Part shown: positions 5,334 to 11,363 of the stretch, one piece after another | Layout: every line of letters begins with the position of its first letter | How positions within the stretch are numbered: position 1 is the first letter of the stretch | DNA from: Coriobacteriales bacterium | GTDB taxonomy: Bacteria; Actinomycetota; Coriobacteriia; Coriobacteriales; UBA8131 | Length of the DNA: 11,363 nt | Assembly: GCA_031276475.1 (NCBI GenBank) | Contig: JAISMZ010000133.1 | Coordinates: 1-11,363, forward strand | Direction of reading: 5' to 3' | The notes under the pieces: generated by a model | Told to the model about the DNA's origin: nothing | The model's input: the letters and a program-made list of their open reading frames with translations, nothing else | The model's database searches: none | Translations under genes and position numbers: made by a program

Positions 5334-6842
5334 CTATAAGTCCTGCAGCAAGCCATCGGGGTCTCCCTCATAGGCACGAAAGGTGAACGCCGCCTTATTG
5401 TCCGTGTTGCTGTCGCTGTAAACGCCAATCCGTACGACGCAGCCATCATCTTTGGCACCCATCAACTTGGAGGTACATTGTATATGACCCCGTTGCGGAG
5501 TAGTAGCTATAGTGCTGACGAGCAGATCGAGCAGGGCCTGGGCAATCTGCCGCTCGTCTCCGCGAAGTTGATTGGGAACCTCCTTGTCTATCCATACCGA
5601 GAAATGCAGCGCCTTTTGCTGCAGCTGTGGCCGAATCAGCGACACAACGCGATGGAAGAGTTGCTCCAGGCCGAAATCGGTTAACTCGCTCGCGGACGCG
5701 ATAGACACTGGTGCGGGCACTGCCGCAGTGAGAGAGGGTGCGGTTGCCGCAGCGACGCGAGCGAGCGCAGCTGCCGCGGGGGCTGCGAGTGTGGTCGCAG
5801 CTGCTGTGGCGGCAGTGGCCTGCGCGGCTGCAGCTGCTGTGGAGGCTGCTGCGTGCGTGGCCGCGGTGGCCTGCGCGGCTGCTGCTGTGGAGGCTGCTGC
5901 GTGCGCAAGTGCGGCGGGCATACCGGTGGCGGCACGCGCGGCCGCGGGCGCTGCGGTGGCAACCGGCACGGCCGTGGCAGGTGCTGCGGTGGCGGCCGGC
6001 ACGGCCGCCTTAGCCGCTGCGGCCGGCGCGGCCGCCTTAGCCGCTGCGGCGGCCGCCTGCGCTGCCGCAACTGCCTGCGTCGCGGCCGACACCTTTACCG
6101 GCGCGGGCGTCCGAACTGCTGCCCGCAAACCCGACGAAGCGTCCGCCCTCTCCAGCCGATCGAGGGTGTCGTTGAGCGTCTGGCCGAGAAAATCGATCTC
6201 CGGACGGCGTGCAAATCTCTGCCTGTCAATGCGCTGGCCGCTTTGGAGCCCTTCCAACTGGGCAGCCATCATATCCAAAGGCCGAGACACCGCCCGATTA
6301 AACGCAAAGGAGGCCAGCAGCAGCAAAATAATCAGCCCAAAGCCCCCGATTACGCCTGTCGCTACCAACGGTGCCAGACGATAGTCCTCCAGCTCACTGA
6401 TGGGCAGGTAGGCAACGATAATGTCTTCCTGGGAGCGCAGGGTCATGGCCCGCACCGGTGTCGTGCCATAGACAAAATCAAAGGTCAGCAGCGATTCATC
6501 AGAAAGCGTGCCAACCCAGGGTTGGTCGGAAACATCGCTGTCCAGATAGAGATTGGCGCTGTCGGCGATGACCTTATGGGACGAATCCAGCACGAAGATG
6601 CCACCGTTAACGCCGATTGTCGCGCCTTCAATGAGCGGCTGAAGCGCATGGTCGGCACGGGCGTTCTCATCCAATTGCTCCGATAATTCCAACTGAGTCC
6701 GCGTGCTGTTCAGGGCCTGAGCCATCTGCGAGTCGACGAGCTGCGACACGCTGTTGTAGGTATTGCGCGAAATCACAAAACTAACAACCGCAAGTATCAC
6801 CAGCAAGACGATGGAAACCGGTATCATTACCCGCAGGCGCAT
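5334..6842 (-). CDS. HAMP-domain membrane sensor with degenerate kinase ATPase domain
   Basis: A 502-residue protein: membrane helix 1 (about 7-25), an outer sensing region (26-156) with a Cache/PAS-like GIFVLDSSHKVIADS, membrane helix 2 (157-181), a HAMP linker (182-235), an Ala-rich low-complexity linker (about 241-386), and a C-terminal domain (389-502) that aligns without gaps to part of the neighbouring hybrid kinase's ATPase (13 of 43 identical from IDKEVP onward). No phospho-accepting histidine domain is visible, the N box has become DLLVST, and the G1 and G2 glycine boxes are absent, so ATP binding and autophosphorylation are unlikely. It probably signals by conformational coupling, perhaps to the adjacent hybrid kinase. 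No good ribosome site precedes the ATG; the stop of a 20-codon ORF lies three bases upstream, suggesting coupling. Function is inferred. Confidence 0.85.
   Translation of the reverse strand: MRLRVMIPVSIVLLVILAVVSFVISRNTYNSVSQLVDSQMAQALNSTRTQLELSEQLDENARADHALQPLIEGATIGVNGGIFVLDSSHKVIADSANLYLDSDVSDQPWVGTLSDESLLTFDFVYGTTPVRAMTLRSQEDIIVAYLPISELEDYRLAPLVATGVIGGFGLIILLLLASFAFNRAVSRPLDMMAAQLEGLQSGQRIDRQRFARRPEIDFLGQTLNDTLDRLERADASSGLRAAVRTPAPVKVSAATQAVAAAQAAAAAAKAAAPAAAAKAAVPAATAAPATAVPVATAAPAAARAATGMPAALAHAAASTAAAAQATAATHAAASTAAAAAQATAATAAATTLAAPAAAALARVAAATAPSLTAAVPAPVSIASASELTDFGLEQLFHRVVSLIRPQLQQKALHFSVWIDKEVPNQLRGDERQIAQALLDLLVSTIATTPQRGHIQCTSKLMGAKDDGCVVRIGVYSDSNTDNKAAFTFRAYEGDPDGLLQDL
5815..5904 (-). 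repeat. Imperfect 51-bp tandem repeat in the Ala-rich linker
   Basis: GTGGCCTGCGCGGCTGC begins two nearly identical stretches at 5815-5856 and 5866-5904, offset by 51 bp; the second lacks one 3-bp codon. They encode the duplicated HAAASTAAAAQATAAT-type segments (protein residues about 314-346). Both spacing and the deletion keep the reading frame. Confidence 0.85.
5992..6045 (-). repeat. Two tandem 27-bp units in the Ala-rich linker
   Basis: Units at 5992-6018 and 6019-6045 differ at one base (GGCACGG versus GGCGCGG). Each is nine codons, encoding Ala/Lys-rich segments such as AKAAAPAAA on the minus strand. With the 51-bp repeat, they show that the linker grew by in-frame duplication. Confidence 0.87.
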
Positions 6843-6845
6843 GAC

Positions 6846-6908
6846 TCAAAGCCCATCGTGCGAACCAGCGCCCCGCAAAGCAGTCGCAGCCATCTGGCGT
6901 ACCAGCAT
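6846..6908 (-). CDS. Possible 20-codon leader ORF before the degenerate sensor gene
   Basis: A short frame, MLVRQMAATALRGAGSHDGL, begins at an ATG directly after tandem stops (TGA TAA) of the hybrid kinase and is preceded by AGGGAGG, a strong Shine-Dalgarno sequence inside the dispersed repeat. Its TGA ends three bases before the ATG of the 502-residue sensor, which itself has no strong ribosome site. The layout fits a coupling leader. It mirrors the frame that follows pilC at the other right-hand repeat copy. There is no protein family and translation is unproven. Confidence 0.35.
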   Translation of the reverse strand: MLVRQMAATALRGAGSHDGL

Positions 6909-6911
6909 TTA

Positions 6912-9900
6912 TCAGCGCCTCCCTAAAAACTTGTGCAAGCGGTCGATTACCTCGGAGAAATCTATGGGCTTGCCAATGTGGTCATTCATGCCGGCCGCCA
7001 ACGACTTCTCGATATCCTCGCGAAAGACATTGGCCGTCATGGCGATGATTGGCACCTTGCCAGCCTCGGGCAGGTCCAGGGCGCGGATTGCCCGGGTTGC
7101 CTCCAGACCGTCCATCTCCGGCATCTGAATGTCCATGAAGATCAGATCGTAGTAGCTCGGGTTGGACTGGAACTTCTCCACCGCCTCCACGCCGTTAACC
7201 GCTGCGGTAACATCTGCGCCCGTAGGCTCCAAAAGCAGCGTCGCGATCTCGCGATTGACGTCGTTATCCTCCACCAATAAAATGTGCTTACCGGTAAAGT
7301 CATCACCCGCGCCTTCTTCTGCAGAAAGCTCGCCGCGGGCGGTGCCCACCGACTGCTCCACGCCGATACACTCATTGATGCTGTCCACCAATGAAGAGGG
7401 GAAGAGCGGCTTGGTCAGATAGCGGCTGACACCAACTTGATGTGCCTGGGACTCAATGCTGCTCCACTCGGCGGCCGAGGCCATGATTACCACAAACTGA
7501 GCGGGGTCGTGCGCATGGATCTTCTCAGAGAGCTGAATGCCGTCCATGCCGGGCATCCGCCAGTCAACGTAGACAACATCGTAACGGCCATGCTGTTTAA
7601 GCAGCTGCAGGACTTCCTCGCTGCTGACGGCGATGTCGCAGTGTACGCCCATTCGCTCGGTGACGCCTTTAAAGGAAGCCAGGATGCTCTCGTCGTCATC
7701 CACCGCTAAAACGTCTATCATCTCCAGGCTGACATTGGTTTGAGGCGAATCGTCAGATTCAGCCGCCACTTTTTGCGCAATGAAGGAAAAAGTGAAGGTT
7801 GAGCCCTCGCCCGGCACAGATTCTACCCAAATCTCGCCGCCCATCATCCCGACGATGCGCTTGGAGAGAGCTTGGCCCAGTCCGGTGCCGCCAAGCTTAC
7901 GCGAAGTGGTGGTCTGCGCCTGCTCAAACTCCGAGAATATCCGCTCCCGCTGCTCTTCTGAAATGCCGATGCCGGTGTCGGTCACCGATACCTCCACCGT
8001 CACGTTTTCGGTGTCGTCGGCAATCAGTTTAGCCTCCAGGCGAATGGAGCCACCCTCAGGCGTAAACTTATAGGCGTTGGAGAGCAGGTTGGTAATAACC
8101 TGCGTCAAGCGCTGGTCATCGGCAATGATGGTGTCCGGTATGTCCGGGTCGATGGTCACCACCAGTTCCTGCCTTTTCTCCTCAATACGATAGACCGAGA
8201 CATTAATCGCCCGCTGCAGGGCCTTTTCAAAGTCGGTCACCACCGGGGACAGCTCAAACTTGTTGGCCTCGATCTTGGAGATATCCAAGACGTCGTTGAT
8301 CACCCCAAGCAGATGGTTTGAGGCACTGGTTATCTTGTCAAAGCAGTAGTCTTTCTTCTCCAGCTCGCTGGAGCTGCGTCCGATGGTGGTCATGCCGATG
8401 ATGGCATTCATCGGGGTGCGCATCTCATGGCTCATGTTGGAGAGGAAGGCGGTCTTGGCAACGCTGGCCTGCTCCGCCCGTTCGCGCGCCACCTGGATTG
8501 CGGTGACGTCGGTGGAGAGGATATAGTAGCCGGGCTCGGCGTTGTCGCCACGAGGGAAGTAGGAGGCCACACCCTTGTAATAGGTATCGCTCGCCTGATG
8601 GTAGAGCACCTCTGACTGTATTTCTCTGTGCAAGGCCCAAACCGGATCGTAGATGCTGTCTTTTTCGGCCATTGAGAACTCGTAGTAATCATGGCCGACG
8701 ACCTCATCGAGCTCGCGGTTAAATATCGCCAGCGCGGTGCTGTTGGCATAGACGATGCGCATCTTGCTGTCGGTGATGCACAATGCCGAGGCGATGGAGG
8801 ACTCGATGCTGTCTGCCATTGCGTCAAAGGAGTTGGCCAGCTGCCCAAACTCATCTTTCAGCGAAGTGGCAAAGCGGAACTGTCGCTCACCCGAACGGAA
8901 GCGGGAAACGCCGCCGACCAGCACCTGAAAGCTCCTGGCCAGGCTGTTAGCCAGCCAGACGGCTATCAGGATGACTAAAACGACGAGAACCGCCGTAGAA
9001 ACCGTCAGCGTCCAGGCAGTTGCCTGAATACTCTCGTTGGTGATGCTCGCCAGGTTTTCCTCCAGCACACTCGCCGGTTCCTGAAAGGTTTCCAGGCCGG
9101 CACCGATAGTCAGCATCGCAAAGCCGCGGCGCGAATAATCGTTGGCCTCAGAAGGTGCGTATTGTCCGGTGTAGTAGGGTATGGCCGCCGCCGTGGTGAG
9201 CTTGTAAAGACCGCTCCAGAGGATGTAAAAAGAGCCCGATCCGCCGTCGCCGGTGAGATTCATCCAGCCCGTGCACTGCGGGGCGTTATTCAGGTAGCGG
9301 CCATCCAGCCCCACCAGCCCGTCGGCCGTTAACACCGGCGCAGGTTTCTTCTTGCGCGACTGCTCGTCAAAGGTCGCTACCCCTTTTATCAGCTGATCAG
9401 CGCTGGGAAAGCTGGGATCGGCGACCGGCTCGGTGTTAAGCAGCGTTGGCCAGGACTGCTTGAGGTCGTCCAGCGTCGCTGCGCCGCTGCGCTCCAACAA
9501 CGATTCGTAGATTGAGGATTCCAGCCAGGGGATCTCCTCCATGCCGGTCTGCTCGTTGTAGCCGACGATGGAATGATGCCGGGGATGGGCGATGGAGCGG
9601 CACTGATAGTCCCAGATAAAAGCGTAGTTGCCCAAAAAGGCGTCGGGCAGGTCGGTAAAGCGCTCGGCTGTGGGCATGATGTGATCCACCAGCTCCATGA
9701 TATGATCCTGGTTGAGCGCGAAGCTGACGTAGCCGATGATGTTACCGGAGGTCGTGCCGTCATCGGTGACCGGCGTGGCCCAGCGGACGATGCCCTCAAA
9801 ACGCTGGCCGTTGGGATTTTCCTTGCCCGCATAGGCCTCGGTGGTCGGGCTGAAGCTAAGACTGGCTATCTTTGTCTGCAGGGCCTCCAGACGGCCCTTC

Positions 9901-10922
9901 AGCTCATCGTCGCCCAAACTGGCGGCGATCTCGCTGAGGCGGGTGTTGGCGATCTCGGCCATCCGGGTCATCAATTCCGACTCGCTGAACTGGGTGGCGT
10001 CCAACTCGATGGCCGGAATCACATCGGCTTTGATGTCATCAAGCTTAACGGCCAGCTCTGTGGCTGCCGTGTTTTCGGTCATCGCCTTCAGCGCGGTTGA
10101 CTCGGCGTTAACGGCCGCGATGATCATCTGTTTGGGCGTGTACATGCCCACAAAATGCGACGGCACGTAGGCGCCTATGACGTCGGAGACGTATATCTCC
10201 CCCGGCTTAAGCCTGGCAAGCTCGGCGCCATAGGTCTCGGAACCGACGTAGGTGTTGGCCTTGTTGGAGATGTCGCGTAACTCAGGTGAGAAGGGATGGT
10301 TGACCTTGGTGCTGCCATCGGCCAGAACCTTAACCTGTTCGTGCAGGTCAAGGCCGATGAAAGCCACTTCATCATAGAGCGGCACATCGCGATAGTCCAC
10401 GACGTCCGCCGGACGGTAGTTATAGCTGGAGCCTAAAACCACGTCGTTGTTCTCGGGGTTTGTGGAGAGACCCCCGCCCTCCTCAGGCTGTTCGGCGTCA
10501 ACGCGTACCCAGGACATGCCGTCTTCGGCCAGCGCCCAACTGCCCGGCTCCGCAAGCCGGCTGGTCTTACTGTCCACAAAGTCGCGGTAGGTCTCTTCAG
10601 AGGGAGAAAGTGTCGCCAGCAGTTGGATGTCGGTATCGCGGTCGTAAAGGAAGCTGGCCACATCGCGGGCGGCGTCGGTGGTGATCCGCTCGATATTCTC
10701 CACAGCTGAATCGTTAAGCGCCACAGAAGCGCCTTCTACGGCCTGTTTGCTCATTGCCCGGCCAAAGCTGTCCAACTGCGCCCAGGCGATGGCCGCCAGC
10801 AAGACCAGAGGCACCACTTTAACCAGGATGAAGATCAAGATCAGCCGCATCCGCAGGTTCATGCCAAAGCGGATGCCCATCTTGTCAAAGAACCCCGTTG
10901 CCGCGTCACTGACACGTGTCAT
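6912..10922 (-). CDS. Large membrane hybrid histidine kinase with two receiver domains
   Basis: A 1,336-residue sensor kinase (numbering from the ATG at 10922). Membrane helix 1 at about 26-47; a ~585-residue extracytoplasmic sensor, probably Cache-like, including EIYVSDVIGAYVPSH (242-256); membrane helix 2 at about 636-658; HAMP 654-707; PAS about 710-812; HisKA with SHEMRTPMNAI (phospho-accepting His832); an ATPase domain with NLLSNAYKFTPEGG (N box), DTGIGI (982-987) and GGTGLG (G2); receiver 1 (about 1070-1185) with VDWRMPG (Asp1120) and TKP (Lys1171); receiver 2 (about 1212-1336) with VEDND, MDIQMPEMDG (Asp1264) and GKP (Lys1318). All catalytic residues are present. There is no HPt or DNA-binding output, so phosphate must pass to a protein encoded elsewhere. 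The ATG is preferred to an in-frame TTG 18 codons upstream because AAGAGG lies seven bases before it. The last codons (LGRR, stop) are inside a dispersed repeat copy. The ligand is unknown. Confidence 0.95.
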   Translation of the reverse strand: MTRVSDAATGFFDKMGIRFGMNLRMRLILIFILVKVVPLVLLAAIAWAQLDSFGRAMSKQAVEGASVALNDSAVENIERITTDAARDVASFLYDRDTDIQLLATLSPSEETYRDFVDSKTSRLAEPGSWALAEDGMSWVRVDAEQPEEGGGLSTNPENNDVVLGSSYNYRPADVVDYRDVPLYDEVAFIGLDLHEQVKVLADGSTKVNHPFSPELRDISNKANTYVGSETYGAELARLKPGEIYVSDVIGAYVPSHFVGMYTPKQMIIAAVNAESTALKAMTENTAATELAVKLDDIKADVIPAIELDATQFSESELMTRMAEIANTRLSEIAASLGDDELKGRLEALQTKIASLSFSPTTEAYAGKENPNGQRFEGIVRWATPVTDDGTTSGNIIGYVSFALNQDHIMELVDHIMPTAERFTDLPDAFLGNYAFIWDYQCRSIAHPRHHSIVGYNEQTGMEEIPWLESSIYESLLERSGAATLDDLKQSWPTLLNTEPVADPSFPSADQLIKGVATFDEQSRKKKPAPVLTADGLVGLDGRYLNNAPQCTGWMNLTGDGGSGSFYILWSGLYKLTTAAAIPYYTGQYAPSEANDYSRRGFAMLTIGAGLETFQEPASVLEENLASITNESIQATAWTLTVSTAVLVVLVILIAVWLANSLARSFQVLVGGVSRFRSGERQFRFATSLKDEFGQLANSFDAMADSIESSIASALCITDSKMRIVYANSTALAIFNRELDEVVGHDYYEFSMAEKDSIYDPVWALHREIQSEVLYHQASDTYYKGVASYFPRGDNAEPGYYILSTDVTAIQVARERAEQASVAKTAFLSNMSHEMRTPMNAIIGMTTIGRSSSELEKKDYCFDKITSASNHLLGVINDVLDISKIEANKFELSPVVTDFEKALQRAINVSVYRIEEKRQELVVTIDPDIPDTIIADDQRLTQVITNLLSNAYKFTPEGGSIRLEAKLIADDTENVTVEVSVTDTGIGISEEQRERIFSEFEQAQTTTSRKLGGTGLGQALSKRIVGMMGGEIWVESVPGEGSTFTFSFIAQKVAAESDDSPQTNVSLEMIDVLAVDDDESILASFKGVTERMGVHCDIAVSSEEVLQLLKQHGRYDVVYVDWRMPGMDGIQLSEKIHAHDPAQFVVIMASAAEWSSIESQAHQVGVSRYLTKPLFPSSLVDSINECIGVEQSVGTARGELSAEEGAGDDFTGKHILLVEDNDVNREIATLLLEPTGADVTAAVNGVEAVEKFQSNPSYYDLIFMDIQMPEMDGLEATRAIRALDLPEAGKVPIIAMTANVFREDIEKSLAAGMNDHIGKPIDFSEVIDRLHKFLGRR

Positions 10923-10957
10923 GGCATAACCTCTTTTCGCTTTCACAATTTGGAACA

Positions 10958-11010
10958 CCGCGATAAAACGCGGCAACTATCCCGCAGTTCAGAGAGTAAG
11001 AACCTGCGGG
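10958..11010 (-). other. Two hairpins in the hybrid kinase leader
   Basis: In the minus-strand RNA, CCCGCA(G)GTTC pairs with GAACTGCGGG (10981-11010): ten base pairs with one bulged G and a 9-base loop. Shortly after, CCGCG pairs with CGCGG (10958-10973) around TTTTAT. Neither is followed by a U-run, so they are not ordinary terminators. They lie between the candidate promoter and the ribosome site and may stabilise the 5' end or control translation. Confidence 0.6.
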
Positions 11011-11014
11011 TGAT

Positions 11015-11043
11015 ATCGTAGCATAACCTTTGCTTTCAGTCTT
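11015..11043 (-). promoter_or_regulatory. Candidate extended -10 promoter of the hybrid kinase gene
   Basis: The minus strand reads TGCTACGAT, an extended -10 (TGn plus TACGAT at 11020-11015), with a weak -35 AAGACT (11043-11038) at 17 bp. Transcription would start about 85 bases upstream of the kinase ATG, at or within the first hairpin. No better pair was seen in the 159-bp gap between the kinase and the upstream gene. Confidence 0.35.
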
Positions 11044-11081
11044 TCGCTAAATGTCGGGTTTCCGGCTTGCGTCGTTACAGC

Positions 11082-11363
11082 TTAGGGCACGAAGTCGCCA
11101 CCGACCACCACCAGGAGGTTGCCCTCAAAGGAATAGCGCTCCATCGAGGGGATCACCCTGCCGTAGCCGAGCCGGGCCTTGATGTCCAAAGCGGCCTGAC
11201 GGTCCTCGTCGCCCCTGTAGATGATCAGCGTCTCCTTGTAGACCAAGGTGTTAGCATTGCCTATCTCGCCCTGTTTGTAGCCGGCTAAGGCCAGCATGTC
11301 CGAGACCGAGGTTGCCGCGCCAGGCGTGCCATAGCCGTTGCGCACATCCACCGTGTAAAGCGA
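11082..11363 (-). CDS. LytR_C-domain envelope protein (5' part outside window)
   Basis: The C-terminal 93 residues of a larger protein; the frame is open to the right window edge, so the start lies beyond 11363. The visible part reads VDVRNGYGTPGAA near its beginning, then ANTLVYKETLIIYRGD, an alternating helix/strand pattern, and ends NLLVVVGGDFVP. This matches the LytR_C domain: a V-x-NG-x-G-x-x-G-x-A start, a middle strand with Tyr and Asp, and a VVVGGD end. The domain is found at the C-terminus of LytR-CpsA-Psr cell-wall ligases and in small secreted proteins of Actinomycetota; which kind this is cannot be seen here. It ends with TAA, and 159 bp separate it from the kinase. No clear terminator follows. 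Confidence 0.85.
   Translation of the reverse strand, partial: SLYTVDVRNGYGTPGAATSVSDMLALAGYKQGEIGNANTLVYKETLIIYRGDEDRQAALDIKARLGYGRVIPSMERYSFEGNLLVVVGGDFVP

Larger units (their letters stand above)
5304..6930. mobile_element. Possible gene-carrying element bounded by inverted AGGGAGGCGC repeats
   Basis: AGGGAGGCGCCTATAAG at 5324-5340 (plus strand) faces its near reverse complement at 6908-6924 (14 of 17 match), enclosing about 1.6 kb that holds only the degenerate kinase gene and a 20-codon ORF. The right end (6906-6930) matches the right end of the smaller element (2991-3015) at 22 of 25 bases. The left ends of the two also resemble each other, each having an extra outward half copy. The gene's stop lies within the left repeat and the upstream kinase's stop within the right repeat. 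No transposase and no clear target duplication are seen. The alternative is chance placement of solo repeats. Confidence 0.35.

Noticed and set aside
5572..6384. A 270-codon plus-strand frame made mostly of Ala/Val/Gly, and a 129-codon minus-strand Arg/Pro-rich frame at 5681-6070
   Set aside because: Both are shadows of the GC-rich repetitive linker in the real gene's frame; they have no domain and no ribosome site.
10145..10160. Another copy of the dispersed repeat (AGGCGCCTATGA)
   Set aside because: It matches over only about 11 bases and is fully explained as kinase coding sequence (DVIGAYV).
10958..10973. Intrinsic terminator for the LytR_C gene
   Set aside because: The stem is only five base pairs and no U-run follows it.
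10923..10976. A TTG start for the hybrid kinase adding 18 residues
   Set aside because: It would run coding sequence through the 10958-10973 hairpin, and the ATG at 10922 has AAGAGG at good spacing.
11045..11081. A cyclic-di-GMP (GEMM) riboswitch suggested by ACGCAAGCC in the leader
   Set aside because: The other conserved blocks of that riboswitch are absent, and the sequence follows directly on the upstream stop codon.

Overview
All genes run on the minus strand, so transcription goes from high to low coordinates. The DNA is GC-rich. The mix of a LytR_C-type envelope protein, a very large hybrid sensor kinase and a Gram-positive-style type IV pilus (T4P) operon suggests an actinobacterium, most likely of class Coriobacteriia. 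That placement is inferred from gene content; there is no rRNA or other marker in the window.

In transcription order: (1) 11363-11082, the 3' end of a LytR_C-domain protein. (2) 10922-6912, a 1,336-residue membrane-bound hybrid histidine kinase with a large external sensor, HAMP, PAS, a complete kinase core and two receivers, preceded by a structured 159-bp leader with a candidate promoter. (3) 6842-5334, a membrane protein with HAMP, an alanine-rich linker and a ruined kinase ATPase domain. (4) 5165-4194, a transglutaminase-fold lipoprotein with its own candidate promoter. (5) 4048-1, a T4P operon: pilC, four small single-membrane-pass proteins (one DUF4860, the others pseudopilin-like) and pilT, cut by the left window edge. 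Several junctions in this operon are TGATG overlaps, which implies translational coupling. No assembly ATPase (PilB) or major pilin is visible, so they must lie elsewhere.

The least expected structure is a short repeat with core AGGGAGGCGCYGAT. It occurs as two facing pairs. One pair bounds a ~155-bp segment between pilC and the next gene, which also holds a 22-bp-arm inverted repeat. The other pair bounds a ~1.6-kb segment that contains exactly the degenerate kinase gene. The two right-hand ends match at 22 of 25 bases. This looks like two related terminal-inverted-repeat elements, one MITE-like and one carrying a gene. The right-hand copies also supply a stop codon, a Shine-Dalgarno sequence and an ATG that open small reading frames (41 and 20 codons) leading into the next gene.

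Other structures include in-frame tandem repeats in the DUF4860 tail and the alanine-rich linker, hairpins ahead of the hybrid kinase, and a possible anti-Shine-Dalgarno sequence in the pilC leader. No tRNA, rRNA, CRISPR array, transposase gene or convincing intrinsic terminator was found.
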